A DNA stretch of 64,000 bases from Oscillospiraceae bacterium (GTDB taxonomy: Bacteria > Bacillota > Clostridia > Oscillospirales > Acutalibacteraceae): positions 124,001 through 188,000 of the forward strand of contig SVOT01000001.1 of NCBI GenBank assembly GCA_015066225.1, given 5' to 3'. Below are positions 37,022 to 45,682 of this stretch, one piece after another. How positions within the stretch are numbered: the stretch's first letter is position 1; each line of letters begins with the position of its first letter. Position numbers and translations under genes: made by a program. The notes under the pieces are model-generated. The model saw nothing but the letters and a program-made list of their open reading frames with translations. It searched no databases and had not been told where the DNA came from.

Positions 37022-37674
37022 GAGTTATCACCCATGTTTTCAGGCAAGCTGTTTATTTGATAACAAAGAGTCATCAATGAATCACCAAGGTGAACATTTT
37101 CAACTGCAACTCCCTCGTATCTGTGAACAAGGTCGTATTGGGTGAAGTTCCAGAAGCCTCTGATTCCCAAGGAAACTAATTTATCTGCATTCTCTGCGGC
37201 ATATTCAGCAGGTATGCACAAAATAGCAACAACAGGCTTTTCTTTTTGACAGAATTCCTCAAGCTCGTCGGAGCTGATAACGGTTTTGTTGCCGATAGTT
37301 GTGCCGATAACGTTGGGGTTATTATCAAAGATACCAATTAAATCAAAGCCTCGATTTTCAAATCTGAGATGTGTGGCTATTGCGTGGCCAAGATTACCTG
37401 CGCCAATCATTATAGCTTTAGATCTCTGATTGATACCAAGAATATTGCCGATTTCATTATATAATTGTTCAATATTATAACCATAGCCTTGCTGACCGAA
37501 ACCGCCAAAGCAGTTAAGATCCTGACGAATCTGTGATGCGGTAAGCCCCATTCTTGAAGACAATTCCTTGGAAGAAATTCTGACAACTCCCATATTTTTA
37601 AGCTCCTCAAGATATCTGTGGTAACGGGGTAAACGTTTAATGACAGGTATTGAAACCTGAGAGTAATCTTTCAT
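37018..37674 (-). CDS. rex: Redox-sensing transcriptional repressor Rex
   Basis: NADH/NAD-responsive repressor. The 218-residue protein has an N-terminal winged helix (YHRYLEELKNMG, SSRMGLTASQIRQDLNCFGGFGQQGYGYNI) and a Rossmann domain with GAGNLGHAI that binds NAD(H), ending in a domain-swapped helix. Rex leaves DNA when NADH/NAD rises, usually derepressing fermentative reduction pathways. Here it lies in an operon after aconitase and isocitrate dehydrogenase (14-base gap), hinting that it controls this NAD(P)H-producing branch or itself. Confidence 0.95.
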   Translation of the reverse strand: MKDYSQVSIPVIKRLPRYHRYLEELKNMGVVRISSKELSSRMGLTASQIRQDLNCFGGFGQQGYGYNIEQLYNEIGNILGINQRSKAIMIGAGNLGHAIATHLRFENRGFDLIGIFDNNPNVIGTTIGNKTVISSDELEEFCQKEKPVVAILCIPAEYAAENADKLVSLGIRGFWNFTQYDLVHRYEGVAVENVHLGDSLMTLCYQINSLPENMGDNS

Positions 37675-37688
37675 TGCTTATCGCCTTT

Positions 37689-38855
37689 TCATTCAATAGT
37701 TTTTAATGTATCCATAACATATTTACCGAATTCTTCACAAGTGCAGCCTGTGTCACGACCTGTAATGGTAAGCTTCTTTTCGGTAATCATACAAATATCA
37801 AGAGCTTTTTCAAGCTTGTCTGCCTCTTCCTGTTTACCGATGTGAGAAAGAAGAAGAACAGCGGCTCTGAGCATTGAACAGGGGTCTGCATACTGACCTC
37901 TGCCTTCCTTAACCATACGGGGAGCAGAGCCGTGAATTGCCTCAAACATAGCGTACTGTTTACCGATATTTGCACTACCGGCTGTGCCTACACCGCCCTG
38001 GAATTCAGCAGCCTCGTCAGTGATAATATCACCGTAAAGGTTGGGAAGAACAAATACCTTGAAATCTGTTCTGCGCTTTTTGTCAATAAGCTTCGCAGTT
38101 GTGATGTCGATATACCATTCATCAGTTGTGATTTCAGGATAATCTTTAGCTATATCCTTGCAAAGGTTAAGGAATTTACCGTCGGTTGTTTTGATGATGT
38201 TAGCTTTTGTGATGATAGAAACTCTGTCTTTTTTGTTGTTTCTTGCATATTCGTATGCAAGCTTTGCAATGCGCTCTGTACCTTCAGTTGTTGTTACAAC
38301 AAAGTCGAAAGCGAGCTCACCATCAACATCAACGCCCTTTGAGCCAACTGCATATGCACCTTCTGTGTTCTCACGGAAGAATGTCCAGTCAATGCCCTCT
38401 TCAGGGATTTTAACGGGGCGTACGTTTGCAAAAAGGTCAAGAGCCTTTCTCATAGCAACGTTTGCACTCTCAATGTTGGGGTATCCGTCGCCCTGTTGGG
38501 GAGTTGTTGTGGGTCCTTTGAGAATAACGTCACACGCTTTGAGCTCTTCCATAACATCATCAGGGATCGCTTTCATTACCTTTGCACGGTTTTCAATTGT
38601 AAGACCGTCAATATACTTGAAAACGATTTTGCCACTGTCAACATCGTCCTTAAGGATAAATTTAAGAACGTTAGCAGCTTCGTTTGTAATAATCGGTCCA
38701 ATACCGTCGCCGCCGCAAACACCGATAACGATTTTGTCAAGTGATTTAAAATCTTTGAAATCCTTAACGGATTTGATTTTCTGATTTCTTGCATCCTGTT
38801 CTACGAGAAGCTCTTTGAATTTAGCAAGAGCATTTTCAATCTGTACTTCGTTCAT
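37689..38855 (-). CDS. icd: Isocitrate dehydrogenase (isocitrate/isopropylmalate family)
   Basis: Oxidative decarboxylation of isocitrate to 2-oxoglutarate is the likely reaction. The 388-residue protein belongs to the metal-dependent beta-decarboxylating dehydrogenases: GGDGIGPIITNEA, the substrate loop NVRPVKIPEEGIDWTFFRENTEGAYAVG, the Lys in TKANIIKTTDGKF, the Asp ligand in NLYGDIITDEAAE, and HGSAPR. The gene is translationally coupled to aconitase (TAATG), which favours isocitrate over isopropylmalate or homoisocitrate as substrate. An N-terminal helical extension of about 35 residues precedes the fold. NAD versus NADP cannot be settled by eye. Confidence 0.85.
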   Translation of the reverse strand: MNEVQIENALAKFKELLVEQDARNQKIKSVKDFKDFKSLDKIVIGVCGGDGIGPIITNEAANVLKFILKDDVDSGKIVFKYIDGLTIENRAKVMKAIPDDVMEELKACDVILKGPTTTPQQGDGYPNIESANVAMRKALDLFANVRPVKIPEEGIDWTFFRENTEGAYAVGSKGVDVDGELAFDFVVTTTEGTERIAKLAYEYARNNKKDRVSIITKANIIKTTDGKFLNLCKDIAKDYPEITTDEWYIDITTAKLIDKKRRTDFKVFVLPNLYGDIITDEAAEFQGGVGTAGSANIGKQYAMFEAIHGSAPRMVKEGRGQYADPCSMLRAAVLLLSHIGKQEEADKLEKALDICMITEKKLTITGRDTGCTCEEFGKYVMDTLKTIE

Positions 38856-40792
38856 TATTTATTTTCCTCCTTGGTGTAATCTAAAAGTCCGCCCGCGCAA
38901 AGGATATCAACCTGTCTTTCAGAAACGTCACACACAAGTTTATATTCTTCGTTTTTGGTGATATTTTTAAGAGTAATCTCTTTTCCTGCTTTGAGTTCGG
39001 ATTTAATTTCAGGCAGAACGAGCTCGTCACCGACTGAAATCTTATCATAATCGTCAGCATTCACAAAGTTAAGAGGAAGAATGCTTGCGTTAACAAGGTT
39101 TGCCTTGTGAATACGTGCAAAAGATTTTGTGATAACTGCTTTTACGCCGAGATAAAGCGGAACAAGAGCTGCGTGCTCTCTTGATGAGCCCTGTCCGTAG
39201 TTATTACCGCCTATAATGATGCCTGAGCCGGCTTCTTTACAGTGTTCAGCAAAATTCTCGTCACACTGGCGGAAGCAGAACTGTGAAAGATATGGGATGT
39301 TTGAGCGGTAAGGAAGAATTTTTGCGCCTGCAGGCATAATGTGGTCTGTTGTGATATTGTCTTCAACCTTGAGAACAGCCTTTGCAGAAATGGAATCCAC
39401 AAGGGGAGTTGTCTTGGGGAAGGGCTTGATGTTGGGGCCGTAATAAACCTCAACGGCAGATGCTTCCTCTTTTGTTTCTGCTGGCATTTCAATCATATTA
39501 TCGTTAATGATGAATGACTTGGGAAGTATAACGGAAATATCATCTGTCAGTGTTGTGGGGTCTGTGAAAACACCGGAAATTGCAGATGCAGCGGCTGTTT
39601 CGGGGCTGACAAGATAAACCTTGCCGTCTGCAGTACCGCTTCTGCCTTCAAAGTTTCTGTTGAATGTGCGAAGAGAAACACCGGATGTGCAGGGTGACTG
39701 ACCCATACCGATACAGGGGCCGCAAGCACTTTCAAGAATACGAGCACCTGCGTCTATCATATCGGCGAGTGCACCGTTGAGTGCGAGCATATTAAGAACC
39801 TGTTTTGAACCGGGAGCAATACCGAGAGATACTGAAGGATGAACCTTTTTACCCTTAAGGATTTTTGCTACCTTCATCATATCAAGGAGTGAAGAGTTCG
39901 TGCAAGAACCGATAAGCACCTGGTCAACCTTGATGTTGCCGATTTCTTCAACTGACTTAACATTATCGGGCATGTGAGGCATTGCGGCAAGCGGTTTAAG
40001 AGCACAGAGGTCAATATCAATAACTCTTGAATACTCGGCATCTTCATCAGGAAGAAGCTCGACCCAATCCTGTTCTCTGCTCTGAGCCTTCATAAATTCA
40101 TAGGTTATTTCATCTGAGGGGAAGATTGAGGTTGTAGCACCAAGCTCAGCGCCCATGTTTGTAATTGTTGCTCTTTCGGGAACTGAGAGGGTTTTTACAC
40201 CTTCACCACCGTATTCAACAACCTTACCTACACCGCCCTTTACGCTGAGAATTCTCAAAACCTCAAGAATAATATCTTTAGCGGCTACGTAAGGTGAGAG
40301 CTTGCCTGTAAGGTTAACCTTGATAACCTCGGGAACTGTTATGTAATAAGCACCGCCACCCATAGCAACTGCAACATCAAGACCGCCTGCACCCATTGCA
40401 AGCATGCCGAGACCGCCGCCTGTAGGAGTGTGGCTGTCGGAGCCGATAAGTGTCTTGCCGGGGATACCGAATCTTTCAAGGTGAACCTGGTGGCAAATGC
40501 CGTTACCGGGGCGCGAGAAGCGAACACCGCGCTTTTTGCAAACGCTCTGTATGAATTTGTGGTCGTCTGCGTTTTCAAAACCGGTCTGCAGGGTGTTGTG
40601 ATCAATGTATGCAACAGAAAGCTCTGTTTTTACTCTGTCAATGTCCATTGCCTCAAGCTCAAGATATGCCATTGTACCGGTTGCGTCCTGAGTAAGAGTC
40701 TGGTCAATTCTGATACCGACTTCGTTACCGGGCGCGTATTCGCCGTCAACGAGGTGGTTTTTAATGATTTTTTCACATAAAGTGAGACCCAT
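38855..40792 (-). CDS. acn: Aconitate hydratase
   Basis: Iron-sulfur enzyme isomerising citrate to isocitrate. The 645-residue protein has the 4Fe-4S cysteines in IGSCTNSS and GPCIGMGQSP, the His-Asp region in GSDSHTPTGGGLGMLAMG, and the separate swivel domain with GGNNYGQGSSREHAALVP. 645 residues is the compact mitochondrial/homoaconitase-like type, shorter than bacterial AcnA (about 890). With icd it forms the oxidative half of an incomplete citric acid cycle, probably for glutamate synthesis. CGGAGGT precedes the ATG. Confidence 0.93.
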   Translation of the reverse strand: MGLTLCEKIIKNHLVDGEYAPGNEVGIRIDQTLTQDATGTMAYLELEAMDIDRVKTELSVAYIDHNTLQTGFENADDHKFIQSVCKKRGVRFSRPGNGICHQVHLERFGIPGKTLIGSDSHTPTGGGLGMLAMGAGGLDVAVAMGGGAYYITVPEVIKVNLTGKLSPYVAAKDIILEVLRILSVKGGVGKVVEYGGEGVKTLSVPERATITNMGAELGATTSIFPSDEITYEFMKAQSREQDWVELLPDEDAEYSRVIDIDLCALKPLAAMPHMPDNVKSVEEIGNIKVDQVLIGSCTNSSLLDMMKVAKILKGKKVHPSVSLGIAPGSKQVLNMLALNGALADMIDAGARILESACGPCIGMGQSPCTSGVSLRTFNRNFEGRSGTADGKVYLVSPETAAASAISGVFTDPTTLTDDISVILPKSFIINDNMIEMPAETKEEASAVEVYYGPNIKPFPKTTPLVDSISAKAVLKVEDNITTDHIMPAGAKILPYRSNIPYLSQFCFRQCDENFAEHCKEAGSGIIIGGNNYGQGSSREHAALVPLYLGVKAVITKSFARIHKANLVNASILPLNFVNADDYDKISVGDELVLPEIKSELKAGKEITLKNITKNEEYKLVCDVSERQVDILCAGGLLDYTKEENK

Positions 40793-40810
40793 AATTTAAA
40801 CCTCCGAAAC

Positions 40811-40829
40811 TTGTTCAAATTTTTAACAA
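40811..40829 (-). promoter_or_regulatory. Palindromic candidate operator before aconitase
   Basis: On the - strand TTGTTAAAA-A-TTTGAACAA, two 9-base arms with one mismatch. It spans the predicted transcription start and resembles the Rex operator type (TTGT...ACAA), though it is one base longer than the usual 18. Rex is encoded in this operon, so autoregulation is possible. Confidence 0.4.
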
Positions 40830-40833
40830 AGAT

Positions 40834-40862
40834 ATTTTATTATTTTTTGAGTCTTTTGTCAA
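40834..40862 (-). promoter_or_regulatory. Sigma-A promoter for acn-icd-rex
   Basis: On the - strand, TTGACA (40862-40857), 17 bases, TAAAAT (40839-40834). The -35 is perfect. Confidence 0.75.
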
Positions 40863-40904
40863 TCTATATGTAAAAATATAAAATTAAATTAATTGCGACA
40901 AATC

Positions 40905-40933
40905 TTGAACTTTTTTGTTCATTGTGCTATTAT
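40905..40933 (+). promoter_or_regulatory. Sigma-A type promoter for tepA
   Basis: TTGAAC (40905-40910), 17-base spacer, TATTAT (40928-40933). It is divergent from the acn promoter. Confidence 0.6.
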
Positions 40934-40983
40934 ATATTGGTTAAAATATCGCTAAATGGAAATATTAATATTTGGTGATGTTT

Positions 40984-41730
40984 TTGTATAACGATTTGTA
41001 TGGCTTTTGCTCATTTGATGATAATGAATGTAACACGAATAATCAAAATTGTATCTCAGAAAATTCCGATGAAAGCAACCTTTTTGATGGTAGTGTTACT
41101 GTAAATCACGGTGGTCGGTATTTTCATTGTCTGACGATAATCGGTCAGGTTGAGGGGCACTATTCATTGCCGGCCGACAATAAATCCACAAAATATGAGC
41201 ATATTATTCCCAGGATTGTTGAGGTTGAGGAAAATCCCGAAATTTCGGGTCTGCTGCTGATTCTTAACACAATCGGCGGTGATATTGAAGCAGGGCTTGC
41301 AATTTCTGAGTTAATAGCAGGAATGAGAAAGCCCACGGTGTCTTTAGTCTTGGGTGGCAGTCACTCTATAGGGATTCCGTTAGCAATTTCAACTAAACAT
41401 TCTTTTATTGTTCCAACAGCTTCAATGACTGTTCACCCCGTCAGAATGAATGGTCTGATAATCGGTGTTCCTCAATCACTTCTCTATTTAAAAAAGATGG
41501 AAGAGCGTGTGGTTGATTTCGTTGTCAGAAATTGTCGTATTTCGGCTGGGCGTTTTAAGGAGCTCATGCTTAATAATGAAGAATTGGTCACAGATTTCGG
41601 AACTGTTCTGAGCGGTGAAGATGCAGTAAATGAGGGTCTGATAAATCAAATTGGCGGTCTTGCAGATGCCCTCAGCAAGCTTGAAGAAATGTGCCAAGAT
41701 AACGTCGGAGGTATAAATGAACTTAATTGA
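40984..41730 (+). CDS. tepA: ClpP-like serine protease, TepA/YmfB type
   Basis: A member of the Clp-protease/crotonase fold close to Bacillus TepA (YmfB). Residues after about 65 carry GGDIEAGLAISELI, the nucleophile Ser in GGSHSIGIPLA and the His in SMTVHPVRMNG; the acidic member probably lies in the following helices. The first 45 residues are Asn/Asp-rich and unlike ClpP. There is no signal peptide. I prefer TTG 40984, five bases after GGTGA, as at other genes here; ATG 40978 is the alternative. It overlaps the UppP-like gene by 14 bases and is followed by ftsK, its usual neighbour in Firmicutes. Confidence 0.82.
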   Translation: MYNDLYGFCSFDDNECNTNNQNCISENSDESNLFDGSVTVNHGGRYFHCLTIIGQVEGHYSLPADNKSTKYEHIIPRIVEVEENPEISGLLLILNTIGGDIEAGLAISELIAGMRKPTVSLVLGGSHSIGIPLAISTKHSFIVPTASMTVHPVRMNGLIIGVPQSLLYLKKMEERVVDFVVRNCRISAGRFKELMLNNEELVTDFGTVLSGEDAVNEGLINQIGGLADALSKLEEMCQDNVGGINELN

Positions 41731-42565
41731 AGCAATAATTCTCGCTTTAATCCAGTCTGTTACTGAGTTTTTGCCCGTTTCAAGTTCGGGTTTAGTTTAT
41801 GGGTTAAGTGCTTTATTTAAAATTGATTGCGTTACTGTCGATTTACTTTCGGCGGTATTACATATCGGTTCACTTTTTTCTGTTGTTTTATACTTCAGAA
41901 GAACATTTTATGATCTGCTTTTAGAAATAAAAGAAATCGTCAAAGACGTAATGAACGGGCGGTTTTCTGCGGACGACGGCAGCTTCTCGACAAACCGCAG
42001 AATGTTGTTTTCGTTAATTATTTCAACTTGTGTATCTGTTATAGTTGTTTTGATATTGAATTCTGTTTTTCCCTCAGATACTGAAATGCTTTTGTTAATC
42101 TGTGGTATATGCTTTCTCGTGACAGGATTTATAATATTTTTAAGTACATCATTAAAAAAGCCGTTGACAAACAGTTATTCCACGAAGTTTTCGTTGGTTG
42201 CAGGACTTTTTCAAGGTTTGTCAATTGCTTTACCCGGCTTTTCTCGTTTTGCCACAACTGTTTCGGCAGGCAATATCTTCGGCATTTCAAAGCAGAATGC
42301 GATCAGGTATTCATTTGTTCTTAGTTTTCCGGCGATGGTTGTTTCTTGTGTTGTATCAATCGTCAAGGTTTCTTCAACTAACGTATTGGTTCCCGTAATT
42401 CCGCTGTTAATCGGTTTCTTGATAACGGTATTTTGCGGCTTCTTTTTTATCAATCTAATCTCAAAACTATTAAAAAACAAGTTATTCAATGCTTTTGGTT
42501 TCATAAACACGCTTATCGGCATTGTGTTTATGTTAGTTGGCGTTGTTGCGAATTTTAATTCGTAA
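41717..42565 (+). CDS. uppP: UppP/BacA-like undecaprenyl-diphosphatase family protein, divergent
   Basis: UppP recycles undecaprenyl pyrophosphate for wall synthesis. This 282-residue membrane protein with about eight hydrophobic segments has the first family motif as QSVTEFLPVSSSGLV (13-27), where (E/Q)xxxE is kept but the conserved His after SSTG is Leu26, and a second motif PGFSRFATT instead of PGxSRSGxT (Arg kept). A full set of catalytic residues is therefore not present, so it may be an atypical enzyme, have another lipid substrate, or be inactive; a second uppP may exist elsewhere. GGAGGT precedes the ATG inside tepA, and the gene lies directly before ftsK. Confidence 0.78.
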   Translation: MNLIEAIILALIQSVTEFLPVSSSGLVYGLSALFKIDCVTVDLLSAVLHIGSLFSVVLYFRRTFYDLLLEIKEIVKDVMNGRFSADDGSFSTNRRMLFSLIISTCVSVIVVLILNSVFPSDTEMLLLICGICFLVTGFIIFLSTSLKKPLTNSYSTKFSLVAGLFQGLSIALPGFSRFATTVSAGNIFGISKQNAIRYSFVLSFPAMVVSCVVSIVKVSSTNVLVPVIPLLIGFLITVFCGFFFINLISKLLKNKLFNAFGFINTLIGIVFMLVGVVANFNS

Positions 42566-42581
42566 TAAGGGGGTAGAATTT

Positions 42582-45263
42582 ATGGCACAAAAAAAGAATA
42601 ATACCACAAAAAAGAGTGCCGGCGGTGCTAAGAGTGGTAAAAAAGGTAATAAACGAAATAATCAGAATTCTTTATTCAGACCCGAGCACAGAATGTTGAT
42701 CGACATCATAGCAATATTCTTTTCTGTGTTTATGTTGGCAGTTGTCTATATTGATGGCGGCAACATTTGGGCTGCATTGCGTAATTTCTTTTTTGGTGTT
42801 TATGGTATAACTGCGTTTATTGCTCCGTTTTTTATTGGATTTACTGCTATTATGGCTTTAACAAAAAAAGACACAAGGGGATATAAACAAAAAGTTGCAG
42901 AAGCTTTTGTTATATTTATTCTTGTCTTATCGCTTTGCCATGTTGTCAGAGTTGATTCAAGCCTTACATATGGTGAACAGATAGCAGATGCTTATAATAT
43001 TTTTAAAAATTACAACGGCTCAGGTGAGCATTATGGTTTTGGCGTGTTGGGTGCTCTTGTTGGCGGTATCCCGCTTCTGATAACCGGTGGAAGCAAGCTT
43101 GCCGCAGGGGTTGTTGTGGTTCTCTTACTTGTTGCTTTTATTTTGATTTTCTATGGCACAACAGTATTCAGTATAGTTTCTTCTCTGAAAAAACCCGCGA
43201 AAGCCGTAGGGGAATATGCTGAAGAAAAATACGACAGCCTAAAAGAAGCATATAACTCACATAATCAGTCAGAGGAGACGCAAGAAAAGGATAAGCCCGC
43301 TAAAAAGCTCAGACGTAAAAAGGTTGTGGATGACGAGCCTGAAGAGGTTGTTTATCCTTCAGAGGAAGTGCCTGCAACCGATGGCGATGAAGATTATGTA
43401 AATTACGACAGAGCCGCCACACTATTATATGAAAGCCTTGAGGAGCAACGTATGAAGCAGGCCGCCAATAGTAAGGTTGATTCACCCTCGGATTACGTAA
43501 TTCCTCTTGATGACGTTGTTCCGGAGCCGCCTGTTATCGAGGATGTTTTCTATTCTGAACCCGAGGATGTTGCACAAGAAACGGTTGACGATTCTGTCTC
43601 AGTGGATGTTGGCGACTTTGAAGAGCCCGAAACCGATAAAGCGGTAAGCGAACCGATTAAGTATGAATTGCCGCCTATTGATTGTCTTGAATTACCTAAA
43701 AACAGCGGTTCACTTAACAATGAGGATGATTTAAGACGAAAAGGCGAAACCATTGTGAAAACTCTCCAGAGCTTTGGTGTGGGTACGAGAATTGTTGAAA
43801 TTTGTCAGAGTCCCTCTGTTACTCGCTTCGAGCTTCAGCCCGAGCCCGGTGTTAAAATTAGCAGAATCACAAATCTCGCTGACGATATAGCGATGAATCT
43901 TGCGGCTTCCGGCGTGAGAATCGAAGCACCTATACCTAATAAGAACGCTGTTGGTATCGAGGTGCCCAATGCCGTTAAAGCAATGGTTACTCTTAGGGAA
44001 ATTGTTGAGAGCAGTGTTTATAAAGGAGCAAAATCCAAGTTGAACGTTGCCTTGGGCAGAGATATTCAGGGTGTTGCTACCTGTGCAGACCTGGCAAAAA
44101 TGCCTCACTTGCTTGTTGCGGGTACAACAGGCTCAGGTAAATCAGTTTGCCTTAATACAATGATTATGAGCTTGCTTTATAACGCAACACCTGAAGAAGT
44201 CAAGCTTATAATGATTGATCCCAAGAAGGTTGAATTCACAGTGTACAGGCAGATTCCCCATTTACTTGTTCCAGTTGTTTCAGATGCACGTAAAGCCGCC
44301 GGTGCACTTTCCTGGGCAGTTGCGGAGATGGACAAGCGTTATGCCCTTTTTGCAGATAACGGTGTAAGAAATCTTCAGGGCTACAATAACTACGCTGAGG
44401 ATAAGGGTATTGAAAAAATGCCCCAGATAGTTATAATCATCGACGAGCTTGCCGATTTGATGATGGCAGCATCCAAAGAGGTTGAAGATTCTATTTGCCG
44501 TCTTGCTCAAAAGGCTCGCGCCGCGGGTATGCACCTTATTGTTGCCACACAAAGGCCTTCTGTTGACGTTATCACAGGTCTTATTAAAGCCAATATTCCC
44601 AGCCGTATAGCCTTTGCGGTTAAATCACAGATTGACTCCCGTACAATTATAGATACACAGGGTGCCGAACAGCTTCTTGGAAACGGTGATATGCTTTTCT
44701 GCCCTGTTGGTCTTTCAAAACCCGTCAGAGTTCAGGGATGCTATGTTTCGGATGAAGAAATCGAGCGTGTAATTGATTTCGTTACTTCTCAGGGCGAGGT
44801 TAAGTATGACGACACGGTTATGCAGGAAATTGAGCTTAAATCTGTTCAGGACAGCAAAAAGAAGGGTAGTGCGGGTGCTGAGGTTGCAGACACTAACGGT
44901 TCCGGCTACGATGACGAGCTTTTCCCGGAGGCTGTTGAGTTGATTCTTGAGCTTGGCAACTGCTCAACAACTATGATTCAGAGAAAGCTCCGCCTTGGTT
45001 ATTCAAGAGCGGGCAGAATTACCGATGAATTATATGAAAAAGGGTTTATCGGACCACCGGAAGGTGCAAAACCCAGAAAAGTTCTTATTACAAAAGAGCA
45101 GTGGTATCAGATGCAGGCAAATTCAAACGTTTCTTCCCCTAAACAGTTATCTATAGAGGATATGGCAAAGCCTGTTGATAGCCCTGTTTCTTCTGTTGGT
45201 GACAGTCCCAACTATTTTGGTTCGGCTGTTAATACAGATAATTATGAAGTAGGAGGGGAGTAA
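42582..45263 (+). CDS. ftsK: DNA translocase FtsK/SpoIIIE
   Basis: Septal ATP-driven DNA pump for chromosome segregation. The 893-residue protein has a lysine-rich N-terminus, four membrane segments (about 40-205), an acidic Pro/Glu/Asp-rich linker to about 370, then the motor: the alpha domain, Walker A AGTTGSGKS at 513-521, Walker B IVIIIDELADLM, and the final winged-helix gamma domain (SCSTTMIQRKLRLGYSRAGRI-type, near 790-850) that reads polar DNA motifs. ATG 42582 follows AAGGGGG; an upstream ATG lies inside the preceding gene. Overlaps the next gene by one base. Confidence 0.95.
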   Translation: MAQKKNNTTKKSAGGAKSGKKGNKRNNQNSLFRPEHRMLIDIIAIFFSVFMLAVVYIDGGNIWAALRNFFFGVYGITAFIAPFFIGFTAIMALTKKDTRGYKQKVAEAFVIFILVLSLCHVVRVDSSLTYGEQIADAYNIFKNYNGSGEHYGFGVLGALVGGIPLLITGGSKLAAGVVVVLLLVAFILIFYGTTVFSIVSSLKKPAKAVGEYAEEKYDSLKEAYNSHNQSEETQEKDKPAKKLRRKKVVDDEPEEVVYPSEEVPATDGDEDYVNYDRAATLLYESLEEQRMKQAANSKVDSPSDYVIPLDDVVPEPPVIEDVFYSEPEDVAQETVDDSVSVDVGDFEEPETDKAVSEPIKYELPPIDCLELPKNSGSLNNEDDLRRKGETIVKTLQSFGVGTRIVEICQSPSVTRFELQPEPGVKISRITNLADDIAMNLAASGVRIEAPIPNKNAVGIEVPNAVKAMVTLREIVESSVYKGAKSKLNVALGRDIQGVATCADLAKMPHLLVAGTTGSGKSVCLNTMIMSLLYNATPEEVKLIMIDPKKVEFTVYRQIPHLLVPVVSDARKAAGALSWAVAEMDKRYALFADNGVRNLQGYNNYAEDKGIEKMPQIVIIIDELADLMMAASKEVEDSICRLAQKARAAGMHLIVATQRPSVDVITGLIKANIPSRIAFAVKSQIDSRTIIDTQGAEQLLGNGDMLFCPVGLSKPVRVQGCYVSDEEIERVIDFVTSQGEVKYDDTVMQEIELKSVQDSKKKGSAGAEVADTNGSGYDDELFPEAVELILELGNCSTTMIQRKLRLGYSRAGRITDELYEKGFIGPPEGAKPRKVLITKEQWYQMQANSNVSSPKQLSIEDMAKPVDSPVSSVGDSPNYFGSAVNTDNYEVGGE

Positions 45264-45502
45264 TGAATATATTTATTGAATATCTTGACGGGGATTATGC
45301 TGTTTGCCGATTACCCGACAAAAACAAGAATCTTATTCGTCTTCCGTTAAGGGATTTACCTAAAGGGACAAGAGAGCTACAGGTTGTTACTCTCAGAGAT
45401 AATGGCTCTTTCTTCATTAATGATTATGCACGTGAAACAAGAATGAAGCAGATTTCAAACTACCTTAATTTCAAGTCATACAAGTTCAATCTTGGTGAAT
45501 AA
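45263..45502 (+). CDS. Small DUF3006-like protein
   Basis: A 79-residue protein, translationally coupled to ftsK by TAATG, with GGAGGGG upstream. IEYLDGDYAVCRLP, IRLPLRDLPKGTRE, a Gly-x-Phe-(Ile) strand and RETRMKQI resemble the DUF3006 pattern (a short beta-barrel with a final helix). The function of that family is unknown. Its position suggests co-expression with the DNA translocase. Confidence 0.65.
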   Translation: MNIFIEYLDGDYAVCRLPDKNKNLIRLPLRDLPKGTRELQVVTLRDNGSFFINDYARETRMKQISNYLNFKSYKFNLGE

Positions 45503-45542
45503 AAAAACTGTGGTTTGTATTGAAATATTTTACAAAAAACTA

Positions 45543-45571
45543 TTGCTTTTTTTGTAAAACAGTGATATACT
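45543..45571 (+). promoter_or_regulatory. Sigma-A type promoter for rpsB-tsf
   Basis: TTGCTT (45543-45548), 17-base spacer, TATACT (45566-45571). The predicted start near 45578 gives a leader of about 105 bases. Confidence 0.7.
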
Positions 45572-45577
45572 CCCATA

Positions 45578-45682
45578 GTAAAAAACTCACGCAGGGTAGA
45601 TTATATGTGCCGTGTGCACCCAGATGGTGTGGTGTGTATGAGTCGAAACCTTGCGGCGGTTTAACAAAAAGGAGGCAATATT
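45578..45682 (+). promoter_or_regulatory. Structured leader of rpsB, candidate S2 autoregulatory element
   Basis: Three nested stems are visible: CGCAGGG (45590-45596) with CCTTGCG (45649-45655); ATATGTGCC (45603-45611) with GGTGTGTAT (45631-45639), many G-U pairs; and GCACC (45616-45620) with GGTGT (45626-45630) closing a CAGAT loop. A GTGT bulge separates the inner stems. The AAGGAGG of rpsB follows 15 bases after. S2 autoregulation through its leader is known in other bacteria; that this is such an element is inference. Confidence 0.55.

Noticed and set aside
38158..38784. 208-codon antisense frame opposite icd
   Set aside because: It mirrors the isocitrate dehydrogenase coding sequence; serine-rich composition typical of antisense shadows.
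40906..40921. TGAAC-TTTTTT-GTTCA palindrome at the tepA promoter as a LexA box
   Set aside because: Gram-positive LexA sites have GAAC-4-GTTC spacing; here it is six bases, and the neighbours are not SOS genes.
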